From the NCBI GenBank assembly GCA_022457155.1, contig JAJGOT010000323.1:444001-508000 (forward strand): a stretch of DNA of 64,000 bases, read 5' to 3'. A program made the position numbers and the translations under genes. This document shows, piece after piece, positions 51,710 through 61,956 of the stretch. The DNA comes from Cladopsammia gracilis (taxonomy: Eukaryota; Cnidaria; Anthozoa; Scleractinia; Dendrophylliidae). The notes beneath the pieces are model-generated. The model did no database searches. It was given only the letters and a program-made list of their open reading frames with translations, and was not told the origin of the DNA. Position 1 is the first letter of the stretch. Each line of letters begins with the position of its first letter.

Positions 51710-54659
51710 ATGTGCAAATCTAAAATTAACATCAATAGAAAAAAAAGCAAAACCCCCTACAGGACTAGCCTGCGAGCAAGCTGTGCTGGGTTAAAGGGGA
51801 TTAGGGAGGCCCCTCTCATTCCCTCCCTAATCCCCTTTAACCCAGCACAGCTTGCTCGCAGGCTAGTCCTAGCTAGGCTAGCTATCCTATCTATCCTGCC
51901 CCCCCCCCTATCCTATCTATCCTGCCTCCCCCCCCTATCCTATCTATCCTGCCCCCCTACCTACCCCTACATCTCAAGTATATGTTCACGTTTGGTATAT
52001 ATAAGACTTAGAAGAAACACTGGCGCCATTGTGGTACAGCCTTCATTTACAAAACATTCAACAATAATGACTAATGACTAAATGAAATACGCAGATGAAT
52101 AAATGGAATACGCAATGAATAATGACTGAATGAAAGGAGTAACATTTTCTCGGACATTTTCTTATCATGTTTAAAATGTATCATAAAACGTTCTTACGCA
52201 TGCGCATGAGTATAGGATGCTTGGAGCCTCTTGTTGTTATGTATATCGCAGCCTGAATCAGTCAAACATTCCATCGTGTTTCATGTGAAGCAGAACAACT
52301 TCGAACATGTCAAGTGTCAAAGCTGGAGCTCTTATAGAAACGTAGAAAATCGCCTATGAATATGGAAACAATAGAGATTTGTCAATGAGCAAAAATAAGA
52401 CCATTTTCCAAAAATCGAAAAGGTCACTTTTAAGCTCATTAACCGATTTCTATTGTTTAAATATTCATGGGTTAATATCTCTTTGAAAAAGGGGATTTGC
52501 CAGGCAATTCTAAGTGAGTTGAAAAGAATACGCATGCGTGCGATTTGTCGCGTAAAAATCGTATGTGTTTATTCCTTTACAGCTTTAATCAAAACCAATT
52601 ATTATAGTTGTTATTTAAGACCAAAGATAAGATGATAGATCATGCACTCTTCATTGGTTTGTGGTTATTATTGCATATTGTTGTCTTTTCTTATTAACAA
52701 AATAATTAATAACGATAAATAACATTGTAAAATTCGTTAATAGTTCATAACAGTTATGACCAAAAAAGTAATACAAATGTTACAAATAACAACAAAACTA
52801 ATAAACAATTAAATAACATAATTTCGTTTAAAAATGTGCAAGGAGCTGTCATTCCTCCATCAAGTGGCCATATATCCATGGTTACCCAGTTGGAAACCCT
52901 TGAGCGAAAAACTTAAATATATGGTGCTGGATGAAAACTGCATTGAGAACTGGGAGAAAGCACCTTTCTTCTTGGCTTCTTCTACAAAAGAAACATAAAG
53001 AAGGTGGGGGGGGGGGGGGGGGAATGAACATACCGAAAAGGTGAAGAAAATAAAAATAAAACCACGGATACTATGGCCACCAGAAAAGGAGAAATAACAG
53101 CTTGCCCCAGATAAACTGGGAGTAGTTTTACTCATGGCAAACTTCATTAAACCTAAACTGGTAAACTGGTAAGAGAGAGAGGAACAACAAAAAAAGGAAA
53201 ATCGGTAATCATAGATATAAATGATGGTATGGATGGAGTTTAACTGACAGGTAAGAACTGGCCGCAAATTTAATTCTTTTAGATGAGAAATACACCAAAT
53301 GCAAATATGGCCGTCCAACAATTTTTTTGTTTGGACAGGTTCTCAAGAAAAAAAAGCAATTGAATGATGATAAAGATCAGGTCAGAATAAGTCATTGTGT
53401 GCATTTTCAAGGCCATATTCTTATTTCAGGAGAACTTATAGGCAATCAAATTTTGGGAAAAACATGAAAGCGAGGCTAGTTAGGATAGAATGTCTTTTCT
53501 TATACAAATGCTTTAAATTTCAGTGAGCCATAACTTTGCAACCGTTAAATTAAAAACACTCAAACTTTGCAAGATGATCCACTTAGCAGCACTTGTTTAA
53601 GTAATTTCTCTGAAAACTTTGCCAAACAAAAAATTGCGTATGAAAAAAAATATAGCTGAGATCTTGGGACTGATAAAGAGGGCAAATATTCGACTGACTA
53701 GGGAGGGGGCGGGATGAGGCTCCCCACCCCCACATCACCTGATATTTTGTCGTTTTTGCCTAGATTCCACTGAGAGATTCCAGCTCTCCCATCCAGGTGA
53801 GTGTAGTGAGAATAACACAATAGAATGGTTTCAATTGAGTGTCGTAAAACCAAAACTAAAGTAATCACTCTGACCAATCACAGCAGTCGTAAACAATCCA
53901 ATGAACCAATCAGGGCTCGAAGCAAATACATGTAGCCGGCGCCAAGCGCAGGAAAACACGCGCAGGAATGTCACGATATTGGTGCTGTTTTTACTTCTGA
54001 TTGGTTGAAGCGGTCAATGATTTCACACTGACACGGTTCAATATATTTTTTTAATTAAACGTAAGGATTTTTGACGAACGCGAAAAAAAGACGTTACTTT
54101 CATAATATCCAGACCGAAGAAGAAAGAAAAAACCACGCGATTATCGTGCAACACCTACTTAGATAAAAACGTGTGTCTCGGTTGAAAAATCATTTTTAGA
54201 TCGATTTTAATGTTGTATTATAAAAGACTCGTTTTAGGTCATTTTAGATTTACGGTAGGTCGTTTTAGACTATTTCAGGTCATTTTAGATTCACGGTAGG
54301 TCATTTTAGATCATTTTAGGTCATTTTAGATCATTTTAGATCATTTTAGGTCATTCCTCGTTTTAGTAACTACGCGCGTAAAAATTGTATGTGTTAATTC
54401 CTTTACATCTTTAATCAAAACCAATTATTATAGTTGTTATTAAAGACCAAAGATAAGATGATAGATCATGCACTCTTCATTGGTTTGTGGTTATTATTGC
54501 ATATTGTTGTCTTTTCTTATTAACAAAATAATTAATAATGATAAATAACATTGTAAAATTCGTTAATAATTCATAACAGTTATGACCAAAAAAGTAATAC
54601 AAATGTTACAAATAACAACAAAACTAATAAAGAATTAAATAACATAATTTCGTTTAAAA
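51710..54659 (+). repeat. Satellite beta unit (2,950 bp)
   Basis: Hairpin 1 is at 51761-51870 and the insert at 52842-54374. It has one of the longest poly-G tracts of the complete betas (about 53,005-53,022). Confidence 0.92.
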
Positions 54660-55795
54660 ATGTGCAAATCTAAAATTAACATCAATAGAAAAAAAAGCAA
54701 AACCCCCTACAGGACTAGCCTGCGAGCAAGCTGTGCTGGGTTAAAGGGGATTAGGGAGGCCCCTCTCATTCCCTCCCTAATCCCCTTTAACCCAGCACAG
54801 CTTGCTCGCAGGCTAGTCCTAGCTAGGCTAGCTATCCTATCTATCCTGCCCCCCCCTATCCTATCTATCCTGCCTCCCCCCCTATCCTATCTATCCTGCC
54901 CCCCTACCTACCCCTACATCTCAAGTATATGTTCACGTTTGGTATATATAAGACTTAGAAGAAACACTGGCGCCATTGTGGTACAGCCTTCATTTACAAA
55001 ACATTCAACAATAATATAATGACTAATGACTAAATGAAATACGCAGATGAATAAATGGAATACGCAATGAATAATGACTGAATGAAAGGAGTAACATTTT
55101 CTCGGACATTTTCTTATCATGTTTAAAATGTATCATAAAACGTTCTTACGCATGCGCATGAGTATAGGATGCTTGGAGCCTCTTGTTGTTATGTATATCG
55201 CAGCCTGAATCAGTCAAACATTCCATCGTGTTTCATGTGAAGCAGAACAACTTCGAACATGTCAAGTGTCAAAGCTGGAGCTCTTATAGAAACGTAGAAA
55301 ATCGCCTATGAATATGGAAACAATAGAGATTTGTCAATGAGCAAAAATAAGACCATTTTTCAAAAATCGAAAAGGTCACTTTTAAGCTCATTAACCGATT
55401 TCTATTGTTTAAATATTCATGGGTTAATATCTCTTTGAAAAAGGGGATTTGCCAGGCAATTCTAAGTGAGTTGAAAAGAATACGCATGCGTGCGATTTGT
55501 CGCGTAAAAATCGTATGTGTTTATTCCTTTACAGCTTTAATCAAAACCAATTATTATAGTTGTTATTTAAGACCAAAGATAAGATGATAGATCATGCACT
55601 CTTCATTGGTTTGTGGTTATTATTGCATATTGTTGTCTTTTCTTATTAACAAAATAATTAATAACGATAAATAACATTGTAAAATTCGTTAATAGTTCAT
55701 AACAGTTATGACCAAAAAAGTAATACAAATGTTACAAATAACAACAAAACTAATAAACAATTAAATAACATAATTTCGTTTAAAAATGTGCAAAT
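54660..55795 (+). repeat. Satellite alpha unit, beta-type variant without insert (1,136 bp)
   Basis: Hairpin 1 is at 54711-54820. The body resembles the alpha part of beta (TTTGAAAAAGG, TGTTTATTCC, GTTAATAGTTC). It is followed directly by the next landmark with no beta insert. Confidence 0.92.
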
Positions 55796-57430
55796 CTAAA
55801 ATTAACATCAATAGAAAAAAAAAAGCAAAACCCCCTACAGGACTAGCCTGCGAGCAAGCTGTGCTGGGTTAAAGGGGATTAGGGAGGCCCCTCTCATTCC
55901 CTCCCTAATCCCCTTTAACCCAGCACAGCTTGCTCGCAGGCTAGTCTTAGCTAGGCTAGCTATCCTATCTATCCTGCCCCCCCCTATCCTATCTATCCTG
56001 CCTCCCCCCCTATCCTATCTATCCTGCCCCCCTACCTACCCCTACATCTCAAGTATATGTTCACGTTTGGTATATATAAGACTTAGAAGAAACACTGGCG
56101 CCATTGTGGTACAGCCTTCATTTACAAAACATTCAACAATAATGACTAATGACTAAATGAAATACGCAGATGAATAAATGGAATACGCAATGAATAATGA
56201 CTGAATGAAAGGAGTAACATTTTCTCGGACATTTTCTTATCATGTTTAAAATGTATCATAAAACGTTCTTACGCATGCGCATGAGTATAGGATGCTTGGA
56301 GCCTCTTGTTGTTATGTATATCGCAGCCTGAATCAGTCAAACATTCCATCGTGTTTCATGTGAAGCAGAACAACTTCGAACATGTCAAGAGTCAAAGCTG
56401 GAGCTCTTATAGAAACGTAGAAAATCGCCTATGAATATGGAAACAATAGAGATTTGTCAATGAGCAAAAATAAGACCATTTTTCAAAAATCGAAAAGGTC
56501 ACTTTTAAGCTCATTAACCGATTTCTATTGTTTAAATATTCATGGGTTAATATCTCTGTGTAAAAGGGAATTTGCCAGGCAATTCTAAGTGAGTTGAAAA
56601 GAATACGCATGCGTGCGATTTGTCGCGTAAAAATCGTATGTGTTAATTCCTTTACAGCTTTAATCAAAACCTGAATGACTAATGACTAAATGAAATACGC
56701 AGATGAATAAATGGAATACGCAATGAATAATGACTGAATGAAAGGAGTAACATTTTCTCGGACATTTTCTTATCATGTTTAAAATGTATCATAAAACGTT
56801 CTTACGCATGCGCATGAGTATAGGATGCTTGGAGCCTCTTGTTGTTATGTATATCGCAGCCTGAATCAGTCAAACATTCCATCGTGTTTCATGTGAAGCA
56901 GAACAACTTCGAACATTTCAAGTGTTAAAGCTGGAGCTCTTATAGAAACGTAGAAAATCGCCTATCAATATGGAAACAATAGAGATTTGTCAATGAGCAA
57001 AAATATGACCATTTTTCAAAAATCGAAAAGGTCACTTTTAAGCTCAATAACCGATTTCTATTGTTTAAATATTCATGGGTTAATATCTCTGTGAAAAAGG
57101 GGATTTGCCAGGCAATTCTAAGTGAGTTGAAAAGAATACGCATGCGTCGATTTGTCGCGTAAAAATCGTATGTGTTAATTCCTTTACAGCTTTAATCAAA
57201 ACCAATTATTATAGTTGTTATTAAAGACCAAAGATAAGATGATAGATCATGCACTCTTCATTGGTTTGTGGTTATTATTATAGTTTTTATTGCAAATTGT
57301 TGTCTTTTCTTATTAACAAAATAATTAATAACGATAAATAACATTGTAAAATTCGTTAATAATTCATAACAGTTATGACCAAAAAAGTAATACAAATGTT
57401 ACAAATAACAACAAAACTAATAAACAATCA
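55796..57430 (+). repeat. Terminal satellite unit: gamma layout, empty transposon site
   Basis: Hairpin 1 at 55839-55948 has a right-arm mutation (TAGTCTTAG). At 56672 the sequence jumps to the second half-alpha exactly as in gamma. The transposon target is intact and single (CGCGTAAAAA, 57156-57165). Private substitutions are frequent (CATTTCAAGTGTTAAAG, CTATCAATATGG, AGCTCAATAACC), as expected where homogenisation is weak at an array edge. Similarity ends inside the AT-rich tail near AAACAATCAAATAA. Confidence 0.88.
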
Positions 57431-57479
57431 AATAAGACCATCCAGCCATCTTACCGAACAAGATCCAATTGGTCAATAA

Positions 57480-58031
57480 AGCCCGGTTTCCATATGATCG
57501 CTATGATCGCTGCGATCGCTGCGATCGCTGAAAAAAAAGTTCAGCGATCGTAGCGATCATATGGAAACCACTCTCCAGCGATCGTAGCGATCACAGCGAT
57601 CGCAGCGACAACGATCGCTGCGATCGCTGTGATTCTATGTCAGCGATCGTAGCGATCGTAGCGATCATAGGGAAACCACTCTCCAGCGATCGCAGCGATC
57701 GCAGCGACAGCAAAGATGCACTGCGTACGCCCACTCAAAGGGTTGATTTGGCCCTTTTTATGGAAGAAGTGCAAAGATACGACTGTCTTTGTATCAAATT
57801 TTAAAAACAATTCACAGCCGCTGTGTTGAATTTCAAGAATGAGGCGAAACGATATTGTCAGACCCAGGTCCCCTCGATCTTCATTCACTTTCTCAGCGAT
57901 CGTAGCGATCGCAGCGATCGCAGCGATCATATGGAAACCATCAATCGCTGCGATCGCTGAACTATTTTTCTCAGCGATCACAGCGATCGCAACGATCGTA
58001 GCGATCGTAGCGATCATATGGAAACCGGGCT
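57480..58031. mobile_element. GCGATCG-rich inverted-repeat element with TAA duplications
   Basis: The termini AGCCCGGTTTCCATATGATC and its complement lie between TAA (57477-57479) and TAA (58032-58034). About 235 bp at the left and about 140 bp at the right are built from AGCGATCG/TAGCGATC motifs in both orientations, with TATGGAAACC islands repeated inside. A core of about 170 bp (57720-57890) is not repetitive. TAA duplications suit a PIF/Harbinger-type non-autonomous element (inference). No transposase frame was seen. Confidence 0.75.
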
Positions 58032-58034
58032 TAA

Positions 58035-59255
58035 AGGATAAAGACTCCTTTATATTTTTTTTTTTGCGGGAAGACGGCGGGCAATCCCGGGCGGGCAAGA
58101 TAGCAGGCTAGTCATATTAATCTTGGTCGTTGCATGATTTAGGACAGTGTGAATGCTTTTCCGCGAAAGAGTGTCTGCAACGATAAAGATACTTTCCGTG
58201 ATAACCGAACAACGATACCGGAAATGAAACTCTTTTTCTGCGCGCCGCGGGAACAGGAAATTAGCGTGGGAAAGTTGTTTCGAATTTACACGTGCTGCAG
58301 ATAAAAATTCCAAGAGCACGTGTCCGACCTACTTCTTTTTCTGCGGACTGATATATCGATATTTTTTCGCAAGACATGACGCCATCGCCAAAAAATGACT
58401 CGACCCTCCAGGTAATAACACAATTCAAATGATTCATTACTTTTTAATGTAAACATACCGTATTTACATTTTCCAAGAGAAAACATCTGTCGCCGATTGT
58501 TGATTTGGAGTCATTGATATCCTTGTGTCTATTGCATCATTTCCGACAATTATTTCTAATAACAGTCGGAGGGAATTTGTAATCTTCATGGGTCATCTTT
58601 ATTACACTTCACAGACGACAGGGATTTTTTTTTATTTTAACCAAGAAACTGCAGTAGTTGTACACTTACATAAAATATTTCTTTCAAATAAGCTTGAACC
58701 TAAACCAATTGTTTTCTACTGTCATGCAATGCATACTGGCTTTAATTTATCTAAAAATATATATTCGCTACTCATGAATGAACTCAAACAGTGAAATACT
58801 TGTAAAAAATATAGCGCGACATTTAATACTATTCTTTTGTTTTTCATGTGAGGTGAAAATGATCTTTACAAAATATGTTGTGCATGACTAAATCCTTAAG
58901 CCACTTAAATGCAATATAGAAATCAGTGGAAAATTTATTTGAATAAATCAAAACAATTATTTGTTCCTTTCTACTATTGAAATGAATATATCAGATCACG
59001 GAAGGGTCGCACCAGATGACGAGATCAAACGTTAAATAGATTGAATTTGTGCACAATTCTAACTCTTTGCTGAAATTTGCTTTGCTGAAATGTGGCGTAA
59101 ATTATTGTCATTATTAAAGTGACCGCATAATATAAATATTTGATGTTTCGCCGCTTATATTATTTAATATGAGTTAACAGCGGCCATGCAGTCAGTTAAT
59201 AATGCTTCAAATCGCACGTATATAATCAATTTTCCACAGTACTGTTTACATTGAA
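58035..59255. other. Intergenic stretch, nothing recognised
   Basis: AT-rich single-copy DNA between the GCGATCG element and the FAM167-like stop codon. Short open frames exist, but none resembles a known family. TTTATT at 58934-58939 (AATAAA on the minus strand) is a possible poly-A signal for the FAM167-like gene. Confidence 0.5.
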
Positions 59256-59612
59256 CTAAAGCTCAGAATCAAAGCTGTCTGTCGGGTCCGATTCGTTCAC
59301 ATCACCTTCATCCACCTTCATCATGTTTTTAATCCTCGCTCGAAGCCGAATCATCTGCCTTGCTAGATTCTTGTCCTGTAATTGCATTTCTTGAAGTTCT
59401 CTACGAAGCCATACAATAGCGTTTTGTAAATCTACTTGTCGCTCGGCCATGGTCGCTCCTTCTCGCTGAATAACGGGGATCTTGTTAGCTTTAGTTTTGC
59501 CTCCGCCGACCAAGTCGTCACTCATAAATTGTCTTGTTTCTGGCTCGTCCTTAAAATTCACTCGTCGTTGTTGCTCCAATTTGAAGTCATCCGTTGCATT
59601 TATCCCAGTCAT
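59256..59612 (-). CDS. FAM167 family protein (118 aa, single exon)
   Basis: Small protein of the FAM167 (DIORA) family. Residues 58-96 carry the family core: NAIVWLRRELQEMQLQDKNL, then ARQMIRLRARI. From memory this closely parallels the vertebrate FAM167A/B core (AIAWLRKEL.EMRLQDQQLARQLMRLR). The core is a predicted amphipathic helix or coiled coil. The N-terminal 57 residues are polar and low in conservation. The C-terminus is acidic (DEGDVNESDPTDSFDSEL). The protein is shorter than human family members, mainly because the tail after the core is missing. The start is the ATG at 59612; an in-frame TAA lies eight codons upstream with no other ATG between. The molecular role of the family is poorly known. 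There is no link to the neighbouring ERCC2. It could be one exon of a longer gene, but the frame is closed at both ends. Confidence 0.82.
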   Translation of the reverse strand: MTGINATDDFKLEQQRRVNFKDEPETRQFMSDDLVGGGKTKANKIPVIQREGATMAERQVDLQNAIVWLRRELQEMQLQDKNLARQMIRLRARIKNMMKVDEGDVNESDPTDSFDSEL

Positions 59613-59797
59613 TGTACAACTCAAAATCTTCGTTTAATACGTAGCAGTCTTTCCGATTCCTGTAAATCTTTAGAACACTGCTAAAAAATGGTTGTAAATC
59701 ATGAATCACGTACTTTGGAATCCGCTTTTGTACTCCCGCCAGCCCCCTACTTCCTGAGAAAAGTCACGAACTTTTGTGTGAGGATGATTTCTGAATT

Positions 59798-59949
59798 AGC
59801 CTGCGTAGCAAGCGTTCCCGTACGAACGAATTTTTCCGCATTCTGGCCGCGCGAAAATTGGGGCGAGAGCAAAAAAATCGGCGGACGGGGGTGGGAGTGG
59901 GGAGATGAGGGAACGCTTGCCTGCAAACCCCACGATTTTGAAAAACGCC
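59798..59949 (+). repeat. Left terminal inverted repeat of the helicase-carrying element
   Basis: 152 bp, pairing with 61380-61531. GC-rich, with a G-rich block (GGACGGGGGTGGGAGTGGGG) that could form a G-quadruplex. Confidence 0.9.
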
Positions 59950-60066
59950 GTTCGTCCACGAACGGGGCTCCTGATTGGTGCGGTGTGGTCACCTTGAGTG
60001 ACAGGTTTGACAGGTAGCTATCAAATTATCACGCAAAATATTTTGAGCGTGACTTGCGAGATCAAA

Positions 60067-60474
60067 ATGGAGCTCGGAGAACATGTGAAAGATTTTGAAA
60101 CGTGTTTGACCGAAGTTTTGTCGGAGCTGAGAGAAGCGGGGGCTTGCTTTTACTTTGAAAACGGAACAAGAAAGGGCAATGCGCCATCATTTTAACGGCA
60201 ACGATTTAATGGCCGTATTGCCAAACAGGATTCGGCAAGAGTTTAATTTTTCAGTTGTTTGTTATGATGTGCGGAGTGCAAAGTAAAAGGCAAAGAGGTA
60301 CAGGCTATTCCAGTATTATTCAGTGTTATTTCTCCATTGCAAAGCATAATTCGGGATCCAGTCGAAGAGGTAAATTGTATGGGGATGACGGCGTGCGATT
60401 TAAATGAAAAACTGAACTGCTTGGACGATATACACAAAGGGAAATTTGGAAGAACGCACGTATTTAATTTATAG
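60067..60474 (+). pseudogene. RecQ-like DNA helicase fragment, frameshifted
   Basis: Read in successive +1 frames, the stretch gives the start of a RecQ-type helicase domain. An N-terminal lead (MELGEHVKDFETCLTEVLSE, from 60067) is followed by a Q-motif-like FTLKTEQERAM. Next comes GNDLMAVLP (about 60197-60229), then after a shift FGKSLIFQLFVMM, which completes the Walker A region. After another shift AIPVLFSVISPLQSIIRDPV matches the family's motif Ia region (VVSPL..L..DQV); this frame stops at 60474. Walker A is interrupted by the frameshift and the remaining helicase motifs (DEAH, motifs IV-VI) are absent, so no active enzyme is made. It lies inside the TIR element, so it was either captured or is the remnant of an element-encoded helicase. 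It is unrelated to ERCC2, which has a different motif pattern. Confidence 0.75.
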
Positions 60475-61379
60475 TCAAAGTTACACAAGGATTTCCTCGC
60501 TTAAATGTAAAGGCACGGAAAGAAAACAATGCGTACCTTATTCCTCTATTAATAATAGGCCAGGAAATGTTTTTCTTAGGCTTGAGTAGACCCGTTGAAA
60601 AAAATTATCGTGGTTTAGTTTGACTGTTGTCGTCCATGCCGGTTTGTAGTGATCGGTAAATTATGCCTATTTTAAATTAGTTGGATCGTTGGATCGATAC
60701 AAAAAAGGCGAGTCAAAAGCCAAATAATACCCAAATCCAGTCATTAAGGTTTAGACTTTCTCAAAAACTTAATTGACTCCAATTGACACCACGATTTCAT
60801 TCCAAATTTTAAAGTTGAAAGTGATCTATTTCGGCGGCTGTTTGTTTATATCGGCGTTGAATTGAAAGTGGCAAGTGTGGGAAGATCTATTTGCATTTGT
60901 GGACCGATTCGAGTTTTATTTTGGTTACAGCAAAATATAAGATGAAATGAAGCTGAATGATTAGTGCTCCTATCATAGAAAAGTCAGAAAATAGCGAGGA
61001 AAGCGAAGATTGATTTTGAACTAGAAATAATATAACAGTAAACAAACACAGCAGTACAGTCGCGCGCTGAGTAGTTGAACTGAGCAGTGTTATCTTTTTA
61101 TTAGCGGGAATTATTTCACCGGCTCTGTTAACCGGTGTTGGATTCAATAAGTCAAAGCAAGCAAATATACAGATATTTCTTCTAATTTAAGTCGGCATTG
61201 TGTTGAAATGGCGAGAAGGTTTATTGATTCCATGAATCTGTGAAGCCGTTTACGAATTCGAAACGTTTTATCTTTTGAAGGAAGTACTGTAGTAAAATTC
61301 TACATCCGGTAATCTGTAATTGGCTCACTTGTTGACAAGCTGTCAATCGGCAAATGAAATCAACCGTGACAAATAGGTG

Positions 61380-61531
61380 GGCGTTTTTCAAAATCGTGGG
61401 GTTTGCAGGCAAGCGTTCCCTCATCTCCCCACTCCCACTCCCGTCCGCCGATTTTTTTGCTCTCGCCCCAATTTTCGCGCGGCCAGAATGCGGACAAATT
61501 CGTTCGTACGGGAACGCTTGCTACGCAGGCT
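61380..61531 (-). repeat. Right terminal inverted repeat of the helicase-carrying element
   Basis: Inverse copy of 59798-59949, ending in ...GCTACGCAGGCT. Confidence 0.9.
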
Positions 61532-61542
61532 ATTTCTGAATT

Positions 61543-61951
61543 GAATGTTTTGATTCTCGCCGTATATATGCAAATCTTCAAACAATGACCATTGTATTCT
61601 CCACCAATCACCTTACCTGAATTTCGCAGGCGTCCGTTGTAAAATATTGCCGTTTTTCACAGATGTTAGATTAAAAAATCCGTGTTTAACTTTTTGGTGT
61701 AAAAAAAAAAAACAATTAAAACAAAGCAATGGCAAAAAGCATACTGTAAAATAGCTATGATAAAAATATCAAGATACAAGATACGACTGAGCCGCTCTGT
61801 TATTTTGTGTGTCCGCCAGACTATATGGTTAGCGGATACATTGCAGAAGTATGCGCATAACTAAAAAAAAATCAACATGGCGGACCGACTTCACCAGTGA
61901 ATTTGTTTATATTTATCTTGCGAGAGTTAACCTACCTGGGACAAGACCATA
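61543..61951 (+). promoter_or_regulatory. Probable ERCC2 promoter and 5' leader
   Basis: This stretch lies between the transposon duplication and the ERCC2 start codon. ATCAACATGGCGGACC at 61871-61886 resembles the YY1-type ATGGCGG element often found at transcription starts of animal housekeeping genes (established knowledge; its use here is inferred). No TATA box is obvious. The upstream transposon ends only about 420 bp before the start codon, so the promoter must be compact or overlap it. Confidence 0.4.
61877..61900 (+). other. Candidate upstream open reading frame (MADRLHQ)
   Basis: ATG within the ATGGCGG element opens a seven-codon frame ending TGA at 61900, 51 bases before the main start. 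It would act as a uORF only if transcription starts before 61877. Confidence 0.25.
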
Positions 61952-61956
61952 ATGAA
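61952..61956 (+). CDS. ERCC2: ERCC2 exon 1, coding part
   Basis: ATGAA followed by the donor GTAAAGTA. It encodes Met1 and two bases of Lys2; the codon is completed by the first G of exon 2. The tiny coding first exon resembles that of vertebrate ERCC2 (from memory). Confidence 0.88.

Larger units (their letters stand above)
42914..57430 (+). repeat. Higher-order repeat copy 4, ending at the array edge (about 14.5 kb)
   Basis: Unit order is gamma 42914, beta 45823, beta 48768, beta 51710, alpha 54660, then a terminal unit (55796) with gamma layout but no transposon. Satellite similarity stops at about 57,430. Confidence 0.88.
59798..61531. mobile_element. 1.73-kb TIR transposon carrying a RecQ-like helicase fragment
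   Basis: The left terminus (59798-59949) and right terminus (61380-61531) are inverted copies of 152 bp that differ at two positions by eye; both begin AGCCTGCGTAGCAAGCGTTC. The 11-bp direct repeat ATTTCTGAATT flanks the element at 59787-59797 and 61532-61542, which marks the whole block as one insertion. Each terminus contains an inner inverse pair (AAGCGTTCCC / GGGAACGCTT). An 11-bp duplication with long inverted termini is compatible with Mutator-like elements; the superfamily is inferred. No transposase frame is visible. The interior holds a RecQ-like helicase remnant (60067-60474) plus about 900 bp with nothing recognised. The two termini are almost identical, so insertion was fairly recent. 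Confidence 0.85.

Noticed and set aside
1..57430. Tandem RNA gene array (5S rRNA, snRNA, spliced leader, tRNA).
   Set aside because: No 5S, U1-U6 or tRNA core motifs were seen in the roughly 1.1-kb unit on either strand.
57640..58098. Open frames of alternating Ala/Ile (AIAAIA) type on both strands.
   Set aside because: They are direct translations of the GCGATC motif of the inverted-repeat element.
58525..58794. 89-codon plus-strand frame between the GCGATCG element and FAM167.
   Set aside because: No similarity recognised, AT-rich composition like its surroundings, no splice or start context support.
59747..59992. Open frames through the GC-rich stretch at 59.7-60.0 kb and at 61.36-61.61 kb that look alike.
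   Set aside because: Both are translations of the 152-bp transposon termini; their similarity reflects the inverted repeat, not paralogous genes.
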